Part shown: positions 1 through 10,336 of the stretch, piece by piece | Position numbering within the stretch: position 1 is the first letter of the stretch | Layout of the letters: each line of letters starts with the position of its first letter | Assembly (NCBI GenBank): GCA_002104905.1 | Contig: MCFE01000674.1 | Coordinates: 1-47,309 of the forward strand | Direction: 5' to 3' | Length of the DNA: 47,309 nucleotides | DNA from: Basidiobolus meristosporus CBS 931.73 | Lineage: Eukaryota; Basidiobolomycota; Basidiobolomycetes; Basidiobolales; Basidiobolaceae | Notes under the pieces: model-generated | Told to the model about the DNA's origin: nothing | Databases searched by the model: none | The model's input: only the letters and a program-made list of their open reading frames with translations | Translations under genes and position numbers: made by a program

Positions 1-347
1 CCTAGACATGCCCACTATAAGAGCAGACAATGTGCCAGTTGTAGGGTAAAAATATTTATGGTTAGGGTGATAAGGGTTAGGAGGAGGAATTCTAACCCTA
101 AGGGACCAGAACCAAGAATGAGAGAAAAGTAATCCAATGGGAATTTAAAGAGTATGGGAGCAGTATGGGGGATTGCATCCCCCAAACCCCCTGCTTTTTT
201 ATTCTCTAGGGGACTGCGTCCCCCAGACCCCCTGCTCTTCTAACCTTTTCCTAGCCCTTACTATAACACCTACACCCTCTCTTTTCTTCTTACCTATTTT
301 CCCACCCTCCCACCCCAACTACTCCTTTCTTCTTATTTACTACTTCC
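1..347. other. Leader region with telomere-like words
   Basis: No gene is seen before the ORF at 348. TTAGGG-like words occur near 61-85 and a CCCTAA word near 95, so this looks like subtelomeric sequence. A pyrimidine-rich stretch (about 225-345) runs up to the ATG at 348. Two tandem G/C-rich hairpins within it are listed separately. Confidence 0.4.
167..238. repeat. Tandem pair of GGGGA/TCCCC hairpins
   Basis: Two roughly 41-nt units follow each other. Each has a short inverted repeat (GGGGGATTGCATCCCCC at 167-183; GGGGACTGCGTCCCCC at 209-224), then a C-rich tail of the form CAAACCCCCTGCT or CAGACCCCCTGCT. The differences between units fall mostly in the loop and spacer, so the stem is kept. 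They lie about 125-180 nt upstream of the LINE-ORF1-like start and could be part of a 5' UTR or promoter of that element. Function unknown. Confidence 0.6.
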
Positions 348-1148
348 ATGTCTTTACCCAACTTTCACTCTTTACAGACTGCTTACCTTGAACAAAGAGT
401 TTCTCTTCTTGAAGCTGAAAACTCAATGTTGAAATCTCAGATCCAAATTCTTTTCAAAACTCTTTCTGAACTTCACCCAGCCCTCTCCACTTCTCTTTCA
501 GCTTCTTCCTTACCTTGCAACCCCTCAATTAGCTCTTCATCCAGTCAATCTGAAAATTCTCAGCAACCAGGAACTTCTACTACTTGTACTCAGAGCTACT
601 CCCAAGCACTTCAAGCTCATCCAAAACTTGCTGCCCTTCTATCAAGACAGTCTCCTAAGCCAGTGCACTCTAAAGCCAGAAGAAGATTCCCTGTCAGCCC
701 TGATACTCCTCCTACTGCCAACTGGGCTGTTTGCTATTTCAGAAATGCAGGATATCTCCCAATATCAGAACAAAGAAACTACCTCAAGGACTTAGGTATT
801 CATATGCCTAAGATTATTAACATTCAGTACATTGCCAGGGATCTCTTGTAAGTTATTCTTGACAAAGATATTGTTGAAGATTTTACAGAAGAAGTCAAAA
901 ATATGCTGGATTGGGAGCTCTCAGAGCATATATTCAGACATCATTTGGACATTCCACTCTTTGTGCCATTCTCTCTGGAAAAAGACCTCCTCAAAAGATT
1001 TACCAGCTTGTTGAAAAACTCTCCTTCCCTTCAAGTCACAAACTTCCTCAAGAAATACTACAGTGAACAAGCAGTCTTGCTACACTCTCCTCTAGACTTT
1101 GATATTGAGGATATTTGGGATACAGCAAAGTCCAAGTTTACCTTGTAG
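348..1148 (+). pseudogene. LINE ORF1-like protein, interrupted by one stop codon
   Basis: A reading frame of 267 codons runs from ATG 348 to the stop at 1146-1148 and is broken only by an in-frame TAA at 849-851; both halves are in the same frame. The N-terminus is a short heptad/leucine-zipper segment (about residues 9-36), followed by a long Ser/Pro/Thr-rich linker. The middle holds a block around YLKDLGIHMPKIINIQYIA, which resembles the ORF1 proteins of fungal non-LTR retrotransposons. No ORF2 with reverse transcriptase follows; instead the frame ends beside AATAAA and telomere-like repeats. Removing a GTAAGT...ACAG stretch across the stop (848-888, 41 nt) would break the good downstream frame, so I prefer a nonsense mutation or readthrough. 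The family call rests on pattern memory only. Confidence 0.5.
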
Positions 1149-1202
1149 GCTTCCTGCATCTCAGATATTCATATTCAAACTTGGCTTCTTTATTTATTAT
1201 TT

Positions 1203-1334
1203 AAATAAAGATTTCACCCTTTGGTGATGATCATCCCCCCCCTAACCCTAACCCCTAACCCCCCTAACCCTTAAATACCTGTCATAAGTAAATAAAGATT
1301 TCACCGCTTGGTGACTTTCCTCCCCCCTAACCCA
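1203..1334 (+). repeat. Duplicated element 3' end alternating with CCCTAA telomere-like tracts
   Basis: The motif AAATAAAGATTTCACC followed by a CTTTGGTGA or GCTTGGTGA hairpin occurs at about 1203 and again at about 1290. Each copy is followed by C-rich CCCTAA or CCCCTAA tracts (about 1235-1271 and 1321-1333). The first copy is the 3' end of the ORF1-like element; the second is a very short 5'-truncated copy (about 1272-1316). The orientation matches a left chromosome end, where the plus strand reads CCCTAA. This is what tandem targeting of a retroelement to telomeric DNA leaves behind. Confidence 0.6.
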
Positions 1335-1561
1335 AGCACGTAGAATAGGTTAAGGAAGGTCCCAAGAACATGTGTGCAAAGTTTGGGGCTGTTTGGACAA
1401 CTTTGAGAATTTTCATGTTCTGGGTACCTGGCATTTTGGTGAAAAATATTCTAAGTAAATCCCAACAAGGAATTTGGTCAGTATTCTCTAGGATTTGAAG
1501 GTGATGATCTAAGTGACTAAGTTAGGTGAATATTTAGGTGGAAATACAAATTTTTACAACA
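1335..1561 (-). repeat. Copia 3' LTR, truncated
   Basis: It matches the inner 200-odd bp of the LTR at 5503-5834, ending in the same ACAACA terminus at 1556-1561. The first ~125 bp (plus-strand sense) are absent, and the sequence switches to CCCTAACCC just before position 1335. Confidence 0.9.
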
Positions 1562-1571
1562 CTCCCACTCA
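1562..1571 (-). other. Copia polypurine tract
   Basis: On the minus strand TGAGTGGGAG lies directly against the TGTTGT start of the 3' LTR, the position expected for the plus-strand priming tract. It also overlaps the region just downstream of the pol stop codon. Confidence 0.6.
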
Positions 1572-1572
1572 G

Positions 1573-4500
1573 CTAAATGTTCATACTGACTAGTCCTAAT
1601 TTTGACCAAAGATATTCAAACTTGTCTCTAGCTAATGGTTTGGTAAATATGTCTGCAATCATTTCATCTGTAGGACAGTAAACTAAGCTAACTAAGTTAT
1701 TCTCTATAGCTTCACGTATGAAGTGATGTCTAATATCTATGTGCTTGGTTCTAGCATGAAAAGTTGGATTTCTACCTAATTGTATACATCCTTGATTATC
1801 TTGAAATAAAGTAATAGGCATTTTTTGACATAGGCCTAAATCTGTCAAGAGTTTTCTTAACCACATTGCTTCTTTTGTAGCTTCACAGGCTGCCATATAC
1901 TCTGCCTCTGTAGTAGAAAGTGCTACGGTTGGTTGCTTTCTTGAATTACATGAAATTGCTCCTTTACAGTAAAGAAAGGTGTATCCTGTGGTGGATCTTC
2001 TGTCTTCCAAATTTCGTCCCCAATCTGCATCAGAGTATCCCACAAGATCTTGTTCTGAATCCTTATAAGTGTATCTTAAGCAAATATCAGCAGTTCCTTT
2101 TAGGTATCTAAAAATCCGCTTAACTGCTGCAATATGATCAGATCCATAGTTCTGATTATGTTGGCTGACAACTCCCACTGAATATGAGATATCTGGATGT
2201 GTTCCAAGCATGATATACATCAGACTGCCGACCATAGATTGATAAGGAAAGTCAGGGCTTTCAGATGGCACCAAGCTCTCTTGATTTGGTTCAGTTTTGA
2301 CCAAGTTAAGGTTTGTCTCCATTGGGGTAGCTGCCGGTTTACAGTCTTCCATTTTGTACTTCTTTAGTATATCTTGAATATACTTGGATTGGCTTAGGGT
2401 AATAGTCTGGGTACCTCTGTCTATGGAGAACTTAATCCCTAAGTAGTAACTAAGTTCTCCTAAATCAGACATCTTGAACTCCCTAGAAAGGCTCGATTTA
2501 GTCTCTTCCAATGTTTCTAGGTTATTGGCGGCTATAATAAGATCATCCACATATAGAGCTAATAGAACTGGATTTGCTCTATCTGGCTTATAGTATATAC
2601 TATAGTCAGCATTACTTCTTTTGAAACTCAAGGATTCCAAATAAGAATCTATCTTGCAGTTCCAGGCTCTTGGTGATTGTTTGAGACCATATAGTGACTT
2701 TTTAAGCTTGCAGACCAAATGGGGGTTATCTTGGTCAACAAACCCATCAGGCTGGTCCATATACACGTCCTCATCAAGTTCTCCATTCAAAAATGCAGTT
2801 TTTACATCCATTTGATGAATAAAAAACTTATATTTGGCTGCAATAGCCAATATTAATCTGATGGAATTAAACTTGGCTACCGGTGCAAAGGTCTCAGTAT
2901 AGTCAAGTCCTTTTGTTTGAGAGTATCCTTTGGCTACAAGTCTTGCTTTGTATCTTTCAATTGTGCCATCAGCCTTGTATTTTGTCTTGAAGACCCATCT
3001 GCATCCAATTGATTTTTGGTTGATTGGTAATTTGACTAAGTCCCAAGTTTGATTTTCCATCAGGGCCTGATATTCCTCAGTCATTGCAGATCTCCAAAAC
3101 TTTGTCTGAGGGCTATTTAGGGCCTCTTTTACAGTCTGGGGTTCATCAATATGGACTGAATAGGCATAGGCTAAGTTTGTACCCTCATTGATATAGTAAT
3201 TTGGGCTATTTCTTGTCTGATTGGATCTCCGGGCATTTGATACTGGAATGATCACTTCTGGGATATTCCTGGGCACTGATTCTGGCTGAACCACGGTTGT
3301 AGAGTCCTCTGGAGTGAAAAAATTTTCATTGTTTTGCTCTGATTCAATCTTGACAATTGGTGGACTTGAGATCAAATTTTCGTCATCATCTGATGTCATT
3401 TTTTGTGAAAATTTTGAATTTTCATCAAACAACACATCCCTGGACTTGATCAGCTTCTTTGCTTCGGTATTGTAGAGTCTGTATGCCTTACTCTCATTGC
3501 AGTAGCCCAAAAATATGCATTTTACACTTTTTGGCTCAAATTTTGACTGATTTCCGGCCAGTTTTTTGGCATATGCTGTACACCCAAATATTCTTAGATG
3601 TTCTGCACTTGGTCTGTATCCATACCATGCTTCAAATGGAGTAGAATCACGAAGTATTCTGTTATAACTCCTATTTTTAAGATATACAGCAGTGGCAACT
3701 GATTCCGCCCAAAAATCATAGGATAATTTTTGATCATGGATCATAGATCTTGCCATATCAATTATTGATCTGTTAGCTCGTTCTGCTACTCCATTTTGCT
3801 GTGGGGAGTATGGTACAATAGTCTCTTGCTGTATCCCATGAATTTTGCAGAAGTGGATGAAGAGTTTGGAGGTATATTCTCCACCATTGTCAGAGCGTAT
3901 TTTCTTGATTTTTTCACCAGTTTCTCTCTCCACCATGGCTTTAAACTCCCTGAACTTGAACAGAGCTTCTTCCTTTCTCTCCATGAAGTAGACCCATGTG
4001 TTAAGGATAAATTTTGCATAGGTCCACACAGATCTGAGTGAATTAGATCTAATTTTTTCTTAGTTTTGATTAACCCAGAGCTCTTGAATGGTTGTCTGGC
4101 TTGTTTCCCATATATGCAGGCTTCACAGTGCTCCAAAATAGCTGGGGGATCAATTTTCACTCCAGTAATTAGCTGATCTTTGATCATTTTACGCAAATAA
4201 TCAAAATTGATGTGTCCAAATCTCCTGTGCCAAAGCATTGGTGTTTCTTCATTTAAGTTACTTATATTGGCTTCCAGATATGATGGAATATAAGTCAACT
4301 TGTATAGATTCTGATCTCTGATGCCCAAAGCAATATGAGCACCATTTTGATCAGTGATCCTGCATCCAGAATTGTCAAAACTGAAACTGAGTCCTTCTGC
4401 TGTGGCCTTGCTTACAGAGAGTAGGTTCTTGGCTATTTCTGGTACATAGAGTACTTCTTTAAAGGTCAGTGTATGGCTTCCTTCACTGCTTCTAAGGTTT

Positions 4501-5471
4501 ACTTGGATAGTTCCTTCTCCCACTGCATCAAGTGTTCTATCGTCACCCATGAAAACCTTCTTAATTGGAATTTCTTGATATTGGGTAAAAAGTTCTTTTT
4601 GGTGTGTAAAGTGTTGAGAAGCTCCAGAGTCAATATACCACGTCTGAGAATCCTTGTTTGTGGTCATATTTAGTGCAGATATGAATAGTCTATCTTCAGT
4701 TGTTGCAGCATTTCCATATTCAGGCTTCTTTTGCTGATAATCTCTCTTTTTGAAACACCGGTCTGATGTGTGTCCTTTCCTTTTGCAGTAGTTGCAAAAT
4801 AGGTTGCTGTTGCCTTTGTAGGGTCTTGGGTACCTCCTTTGTTGGTTATCATTGCTTATTAAAGCATTTTCTTCTTCCTTCTTAATGGCGCTTGATTTTC
4901 TTAATTCTTCATCCAGGAGCCTTCCATATACGTAATTTAAGGTCAAATCTTCAGTTCTGGACTCTAGGGCTGATACAAGGCACTGAAACTCGTCTGTCAG
5001 GCTATTCAGGATGGTAACTATCACATCCTCATCAGTAGTTGGTATGCCCACAGATTCCATCTCATCTACCAGCAGGGTAATTCTGTTAATTAGATTTTTC
5101 ATTTCTTCTCCTGTCAGCATCTTTGTAGTAAAGAATTTTTGTCTCAGATACATCTTCTTGGCAGCTGAACATGACTGGTAGGTGTCTTCTAATGCTTTCC
5201 AGGCATTCTTTGCCGTTTTTGCTCTTGAGCATTGAATTAGCAATTTGTCCTTGACATTAAGGCAAATGCAGTTAAAGGCACTTTGTTCTTTCTTCTGGTA
5301 CTTTAAGGCTTCCTCTCCCACATTTTTAGGAGGGCATTCTTCTCCCATGACAATATCCCAAAGGCCTCTTTCTTGTAGCAGCATCTTCATCTTCACCTTC
5401 CACACTTGGTAGTTAGATCCATCCAACTTTTCAGCAGAGGGAAAAATTCCAGTAATAGCAGTAGTAGACAT
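1573..5471 (-). pseudogene. Copia gag-pol polyprotein with integrase deletion/frameshift
   Basis: Gag starts at ATG 5471, although the frame is open into the LTR. Seen in order: a Gag domain; a CX2CX4HX4C zinc knuckle (CNYCKRKGH) near 4780; an aspartic protease motif DSGA near 4640; the first integrase Asp in HSDLCGP near 4040. In a second frame follow the integrase DNGGEY and NGVAE residues, the reverse transcriptase YVDD near 2550, and the RNase H motifs DADWG and DNQG. The frame changes at about 3990-4020. Compared with Copia integrases, roughly 15 residues just after the first catalytic Asp are missing there. The catalytic triad residues are present but the fold would be disrupted, so this copy should be inactive unless complemented. 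Confidence 0.9.
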
Positions 5472-5490
5472 TGCAGAGAGTGACAGCTTG

Positions 5491-5502
5491 GGGCTCATAA
5501 CC
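5491..5502 (-). other. Primer-binding site, half-tRNA-iMet type
   Basis: On the minus strand GGTTATGAGCCC follows directly after the LTR end ACAACA. It is complementary to the anticodon stem-loop of initiator tRNA-Met (GGGCUCAUAACC), the internal priming site used by classical Copia elements. The ATG inside it is in frame with gag. Confidence 0.75.
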
Positions 5503-5834
5503 TGTTGTAAGAGTCTTGGAGATATTGGAAGTGATTGGGAGAACAAGTAGATTGTGTGGTTTTCACTTAATGATTTATTGAATGTAAAAGTAGTATTTAT
5601 ACTTTTACCTGGTCTTGGCATTACAAACATGTAGAATAGGTTAAGGAAGGTCCCAAGAACATGTGTGCAAAGTTTGGGGCTGTTTGGACAACTTATCTAA
5701 TTTTCATGTTCTGGGTAAATATTCTAAGTAAATCCCGACAAGGAATTTGGTCAGTATTCTCTAGGATTTGAAGGTGATGATCTAAGTGACTAAGTTAGGT
5801 GAATATTTAGGTGGAAATACGAATTTTTACAACA
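5503..5834 (-). repeat. Copia 5' LTR (332 bp)
   Basis: The LTR has TGTTGT...ACAACA ends, an imperfect inverted repeat. A TATA-like AGTATAAATACT lies near 5595 in element orientation. Degenerate relatives occur at 30263, 31110, 31295 and 38594. Confidence 0.9.
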
Positions 5835-6848
5835 AAGGTAAAGTCACTGCACTAATATTTTCTGGTAAAGCTGCCATCTCTGCCTTACTTGACTTATAAT
5901 GATGCAATAAAACCTAGAGAGCGCTAGTAGCACACCATACCACTGAAGAATATTCACTTGGGGCTCAGGGGTTTGGTACAAGATACTAGCTGTATAAGTT
6001 GTTGTAAGTTGGTGAAAATCATTTTTTGACAAAAATAAACAAAAAATCTAACCCAAATTTGGTTAAAGTAACAAAATACATATCTTTCTTTAGAGATCCT
6101 GCCCTTTGTTCTGTCTACACAAAGGACAAGTACAGGCGAGTAGGTTTGATCTGCGAAGGCATTTCTACCACCAATTCACGCATCCGTGCCCTTCATCAAG
6201 TAATTGAATGTATACATGAAATACGATCGGCCTACAGACCAATTCAGGCGATTCCTATTCAATAGCAACGGTCAACTCCACCAGCAAGGTGAAGACAGCG
6301 AGACAAAGGGCATAGAAGTCTGGAACCCAAGACGTGGCAGGGATGTAACACGATTAGCGTTACGATCAACGCTATTGAGCAGATCACTCGCTCATCAAAC
6401 GTGCCTGGTTTCAGCTCGAAGCTATTTCGGAATAGTCCTCGTGAGATAGTGACACAGCAAGACAGTACCGTTTACCCAAAAGTCGATTTGTGAAGCTTGC
6501 ATGTACACGTCTATAAATACCTGGCCCAACTAAGGTTGGAAAATGATTGGTTTGTTGGGATTTACGAATAACAGTAGGCCATTCGCAGAAAGCTAGTCAT
6601 CGTTGAGAGTTTCCACCTTAATAAATAAGGAGCTTCCAATGGAAAAGCAACAGGAGCACTGTTGTCATTTGGCGGCAATTCGCTCTCAAGCCCACCATAG
6701 CTTCGCGCCCTTGATCCCACTGATAAGATAGCCTTGCCAATTGATATCACGTTGGGGTATTTAAGCAAGCTTCGGTTGCAGATGATTGTATTACCAGTCG
6801 TTCCTATCAAACAATCGTGATCAGCTGCTGACCCATTGTGATCTGAGT
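5835..6848. other. Intergenic, Copia flank to F-box gene
   Basis: No convincing gene. Short plus-strand frames at 6026-6449 have no recognisable domain and no intron pattern that would join them. The right part should hold the promoter and 5' UTR of the F-box gene. Confidence 0.4.
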
Positions 6849-8625
6849 ATGTTACTAACACAGGAGACTAGACAGCATAGACTGCCGCCAGAGATTCTGG
6901 ATCTGGTGATTTCACATGTGTATCCAGACTCGAGCGCACTGTGGTCCTGTTGTCTGGTTAACAAGGAATGGAATAGCATAGGAAGCCCATTTATCTGGCG
7001 CAGGCCGATCTTTCACAGCAAAGACTCATACTCGGCATTTCAGCGAGCCACGCGTCTGAACCCCCAAGGTATGTCATTTCCCTAGCGGTTTGCCTCAAGG
7101 GCCAGCTCACTGACTCCCGGCCCCTCCAGTGCGGAAATACGTGCGCACGTTCGCCTTCGAAATGTACAAGCATCGAATTAACTGTGTAGCCGAGATCTGC
7201 GGGTTGGTGAGCGCATTTCCAAATTTGGAGCACATCTCCCTACCGTACATGCGGCTTCCATCCATATCAACCACTTTCTTGCGGCAATCACCGGGCAACA
7301 TGCTGTCCGGTTTGAAGAAGCTGCACTACAGACTCAACCAGCCATTGGCAAGCATGGTGCTGCACGACGTTTCCTGCGCCTTCACCAAATGCCCTAGTTT
7401 AGATGAGCTGTCGCTGGATCTTTACACAGACCTTTTTATAGTCGAGGATCTTTATGTGCACAAAGCCGAGGACTGGCAAAGCTCCGCGATCCGGTCTCTG
7501 ACAATCAAATGCGTCTACTTCTCGAGCCACATTGTGGAGGCCATCTTGGCGTATACCCCAAAGCTAGAATGTCTAAACCTTACCCTAGCCAAAGTGACTC
7601 CAACCCTTATGCAACGCTTGCTGGAAAGCTGCCCTCGCCTGACATCTCTTTCCATCGAGCTAGCCTATTCGGATAATCATAGACCCTTTGCAATCGAGGG
7701 TTTCTGTCGTAATATTGCTACCGCGTACCAAGGGCAGCTCAGACAATTGAGGTTGATATTCCACCAAAAGCCGATCATCTCAAGCATCATAACCACTCAG
7801 GTTCTGCACCACCATGGGGCTCACTTGACTACGCTAGATTTGACTGGGCTTCCGCTTACCAATGACTCTCTTGCACGTCTAGCTCAGTGCGTCTCTCCAC
7901 AGTTGGCGCATTTGAATCTGTCAAGAAGCCTAGAGGGACACACGCCACCGCTACATGCGCTGTCGACCATATTTTCAATCTGCGGCAGCAAACTGCGATC
8001 CCTACATCTGGACTGCAACAGTATGGTCAACGATTCAGTAGCCGCTCTAGTGGCAAGGTACTGCCGGGGATTGAAGACACTTACACTAAGAAAGACGAAT
8101 GTAAGTAGGATGGGGATGCACAAGATTCTGCAGGTTAATGGGTACTCGCTGAGGACTCTTCACCCACCCCAGGCTTCAGTGCTTGAAGGCATCTTCAAGG
8201 ATATCACAAATTTCTGCCCCTTCTTGACAGAGCTGGAAGCCGGTTGGTCCGGAATAGTTGAGAAGCGCCAACAGATCATAATCGTCCGACAGTTTGGTGA
8301 TTTCATGCGGCTCTGTGGTAACAATCTGGAGACCCTGGTTGTGGATGGCTGGCCAAGTATACGGCTGCTGTTGAGTGTTGTTGCCACCTATGGGCGAGAG
8401 CTGAGACAGATCACTCTAAATGATGACGAGGAGCTATCCGACCAGTTCCTGAGGGACGTGCTTGGGGGGTGCAAGAAGCTCCATCGAGTGTATATCCTAC
8501 TGTCGTTTCCGTTCAAGGCCGAAGGGTTGTCGGATGATGCACTTGTCGAAACAGCTGGACGCAATTACGAGCAGGCCTCAGAGATAGAGCGGCCTAGAAC
8601 ATATACATTTGATATGCGATGTTGA
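6849..8625 (+). CDS. F-box protein with C-terminal leucine-rich repeats
   Basis: Exons 6849-7068 and 7130-8625 join through a 61-nt GTATGT...CCAG intron to give 571 residues. The N-terminus has an F-box at about residues 12-55 (LPPEILDLVISHVYP ... LWSCCLVNKEWNSI), the segment that binds Skp1. The rest is a run of irregular leucine-rich repeats of the kind that present substrates to an SCF ubiquitin ligase, clearest at LTTLDLTGLPLTNDSLARL and LRSLHLDC. ATG 6849 was chosen because the F-box follows at the usual distance; the frame is open up to ATG 6786, which would add 21 residues. This family is expanded in early-diverging fungi, so no specific orthologue is named. Substrate unknown. Confidence 0.85.
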
Positions 8626-8981
8626 TATCTGTTAAAACATACGATACTCCGTGGTAATGTAATCAGTTAAGTGGTTGCAGCCCTGGAGATAGGCTGAACA
8701 GCAGTTATCATGTTCAGTGGTTAAAGTATTTATGCTTTGCAGTTAATCTTGTGGTCAACCTAGAACCAATTTTAGTGATTGCAGCCATGAAGGCCGGTAA
8801 TAAATCTCGTTGCATATGGATCACATCAGCAGTCAAATGCTGCTCTGCCCCATCAGCTAGACTCTTGCCACTAGAACGTGACAAGATCCGCATCACCATT
8901 GCAAGATCAAGACAGCGCGTGTGTGGCAGCGATTGTAGTAGAATACCTATGCTTTATTTATATGTATATATGACAACAAAT
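8626..8981. other. Convergent spacer, F-box gene and RPS11
   Basis: This is the 3' flank of two convergent genes. Nothing else is recognised; the frames here are antisense shadows of RPS11 or short random frames. Confidence 0.4.
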
Positions 8982-9567
8982 CTAGAATTTGGCAAACTGC
9001 TTGCTGCCTTGGGATTTCTTTTGCACCTTAAGAACATTGAAACGAACAGTTTTGGACAGGGGGCGGCATTGTCCGACAGTAACAACATCTCCGTTCTCAA
9101 CACGGAAACAGGGGGATACGTGAGCAGCGAGGTTCTTGTGGCGTTTCTCGTAACGATTGTACTTGGGGATATAATGAAGATATTCACGACGGATAATCAA
9201 GGTGTTCTTCATCTTGGTGGAGATAACGGTTCCGGAAAGGATACGTCCGCGAATACTGACATCACCGGTGAAGGGGCACTTTTTGTCGATGTAGGCACCT
9301 TCGATAGCCTCCTTGGGAGTCTTGAAGCCGAGACCGACATCCTTGTACCAGCGGAGGTTGCGGCTCTTCTTACTGCCGGCAAGCTTAGCATTCTGGAAAA
9401 TTCCGACTTGCTTCTGGAAAGCTCTTTCAACCTGAATTGAAGATGAACTTAGACGAAATTCGATTGTATCCTTGCATGCCCTTCCTGCGCTGCCTCATAT
9501 TTGGCAGCAGGATTAATGCACTTGAAGCGATAATCTCCTAGGAGCACTTACTTGTTCAGTGGACATT
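8982..9567 (-). CDS. RPS11: 40S ribosomal protein S11 (uS17)
   Basis: Exon 1 (9553-9567) encodes only MSTEQ; a 121-nt intron (9432-9552, GTAAGT donor) separates it from exon 2 (8982-9431). The product has 154 residues, the normal length. The eukaryotic uS17 core is clear: [18 protein letters not shown], then [16 protein letters not shown]-like and HVSPCFRV ... [18 protein letters not shown]. It is a small-subunit protein that binds 16S/18S rRNA early in assembly. A first intron just after the start codon is common in fungal ribosomal protein genes. I saw no C/D-box snoRNA in the intron. Confidence 0.97.
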
Positions 9568-10336
9568 CTCAAAAATGCGTGAAACTTGCTTGGGAAAAGG
9601 AAGGAACCAAGCTAATAGTGGCGGTATTTTGTTGCTCGACCACATCCGAGCCCATCCCGCCCACCTACTTGGAAAATTTCTCCAATACCCTGTGATCTTC
9701 GGATTTCGCACCGATGATTGGTGGAAACATGAAATTTTCATGAAAAAATTCCGAATGTATCTTTTTTCCTTGTTTTTTTGCACAAACAGCGCCAGATGAA
9801 GCAAATCTCCGTCGTTACACTAGCATAGGCAAGCTTTTCTGCAATTCATCCCTGATATTGCCGGGGCAACACCTAGTGCCATAGCCCTGTGTTAGATGTC
9901 AAAACACTCCAGCACTGGCTACGCGCCACGGAGGAATGATACACGCGGTTGATGAATCTACGTGCAGTTGGGCGTGACTTCGAAAGTCGAGATCACGCTA
10001 GTTGTAGCTTACTTGGCAAGTTGACAAATCCCCATTCATCAGATATCCACCTTCCAGTGTTGTGTTGAATAAGCTGTTGCTACCGAAGCAGTCACATCTT
10101 TGAGGAAATGCTATACGAAATTGAGGCTCTTGTTGCACAACCATTAGGCTCGAAGCTTATGATGTAGATTATGATGGTGCGATTGCTTAGCACATTGATT
10201 CGGGGACCACCCCAAATGAAATTCCTCCAACACCATAATCTTGATTGGCAGCTCAAGATATTGTTAGTCACTGTCAATGTAGAAATGGGCTGGTTCATAC
10301 CAACCAACGTGCCCACACCCAACATTGACCGTCAAC
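9568..10336. other. Divergent intergenic region
   Basis: It lies between the starts of RPS11 (-) and the 179-aa gene (+), so it should contain both promoters. A 44-codon plus-strand frame at 10218-10352 is open but has no support. No RNA gene or repeat was recognised. Confidence 0.4.

Larger units (their letters stand above)
1335..5834 (-). mobile_element. Ty1/Copia LTR retrotransposon, 3' end truncated
   Basis: The element reads right to left: 5' LTR at 5503-5834, primer-binding site at 5491-5502, gag-pol at 5471-1573, purine tract beside the 3' LTR, and a partial 3' LTR at about 1335-1561. The domain order protease, integrase, reverse transcriptase, RNase H defines the Copia superfamily. 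The outer ~125 bp of the 3' LTR are missing and the element abuts telomere-like repeats there, so no target-site duplication can be recognised. LTRs are closely similar where they overlap, apart from a small indel region near 5688-5720, suggesting a fairly recent insertion. It is not autonomous because integrase is broken. Confidence 0.9.

Noticed and set aside
848-888. 41-nt GTAAGT...ACAG intron across the stop of the ORF1-like gene
   Set aside because: Its removal shifts the frame and destroys the well-formed downstream reading.
8099-8133. GTAAGT...CTGCAG, about 33 nt, in frame within the F-box gene
   Set aside because: Too short for the introns of this window, and the unspliced frame continues the leucine-rich repeats.
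9432-9552. snoRNA in the RPS11 or uL23 first introns
   Set aside because: No paired C and D boxes or H/ACA motif in the sense strand of either intron.
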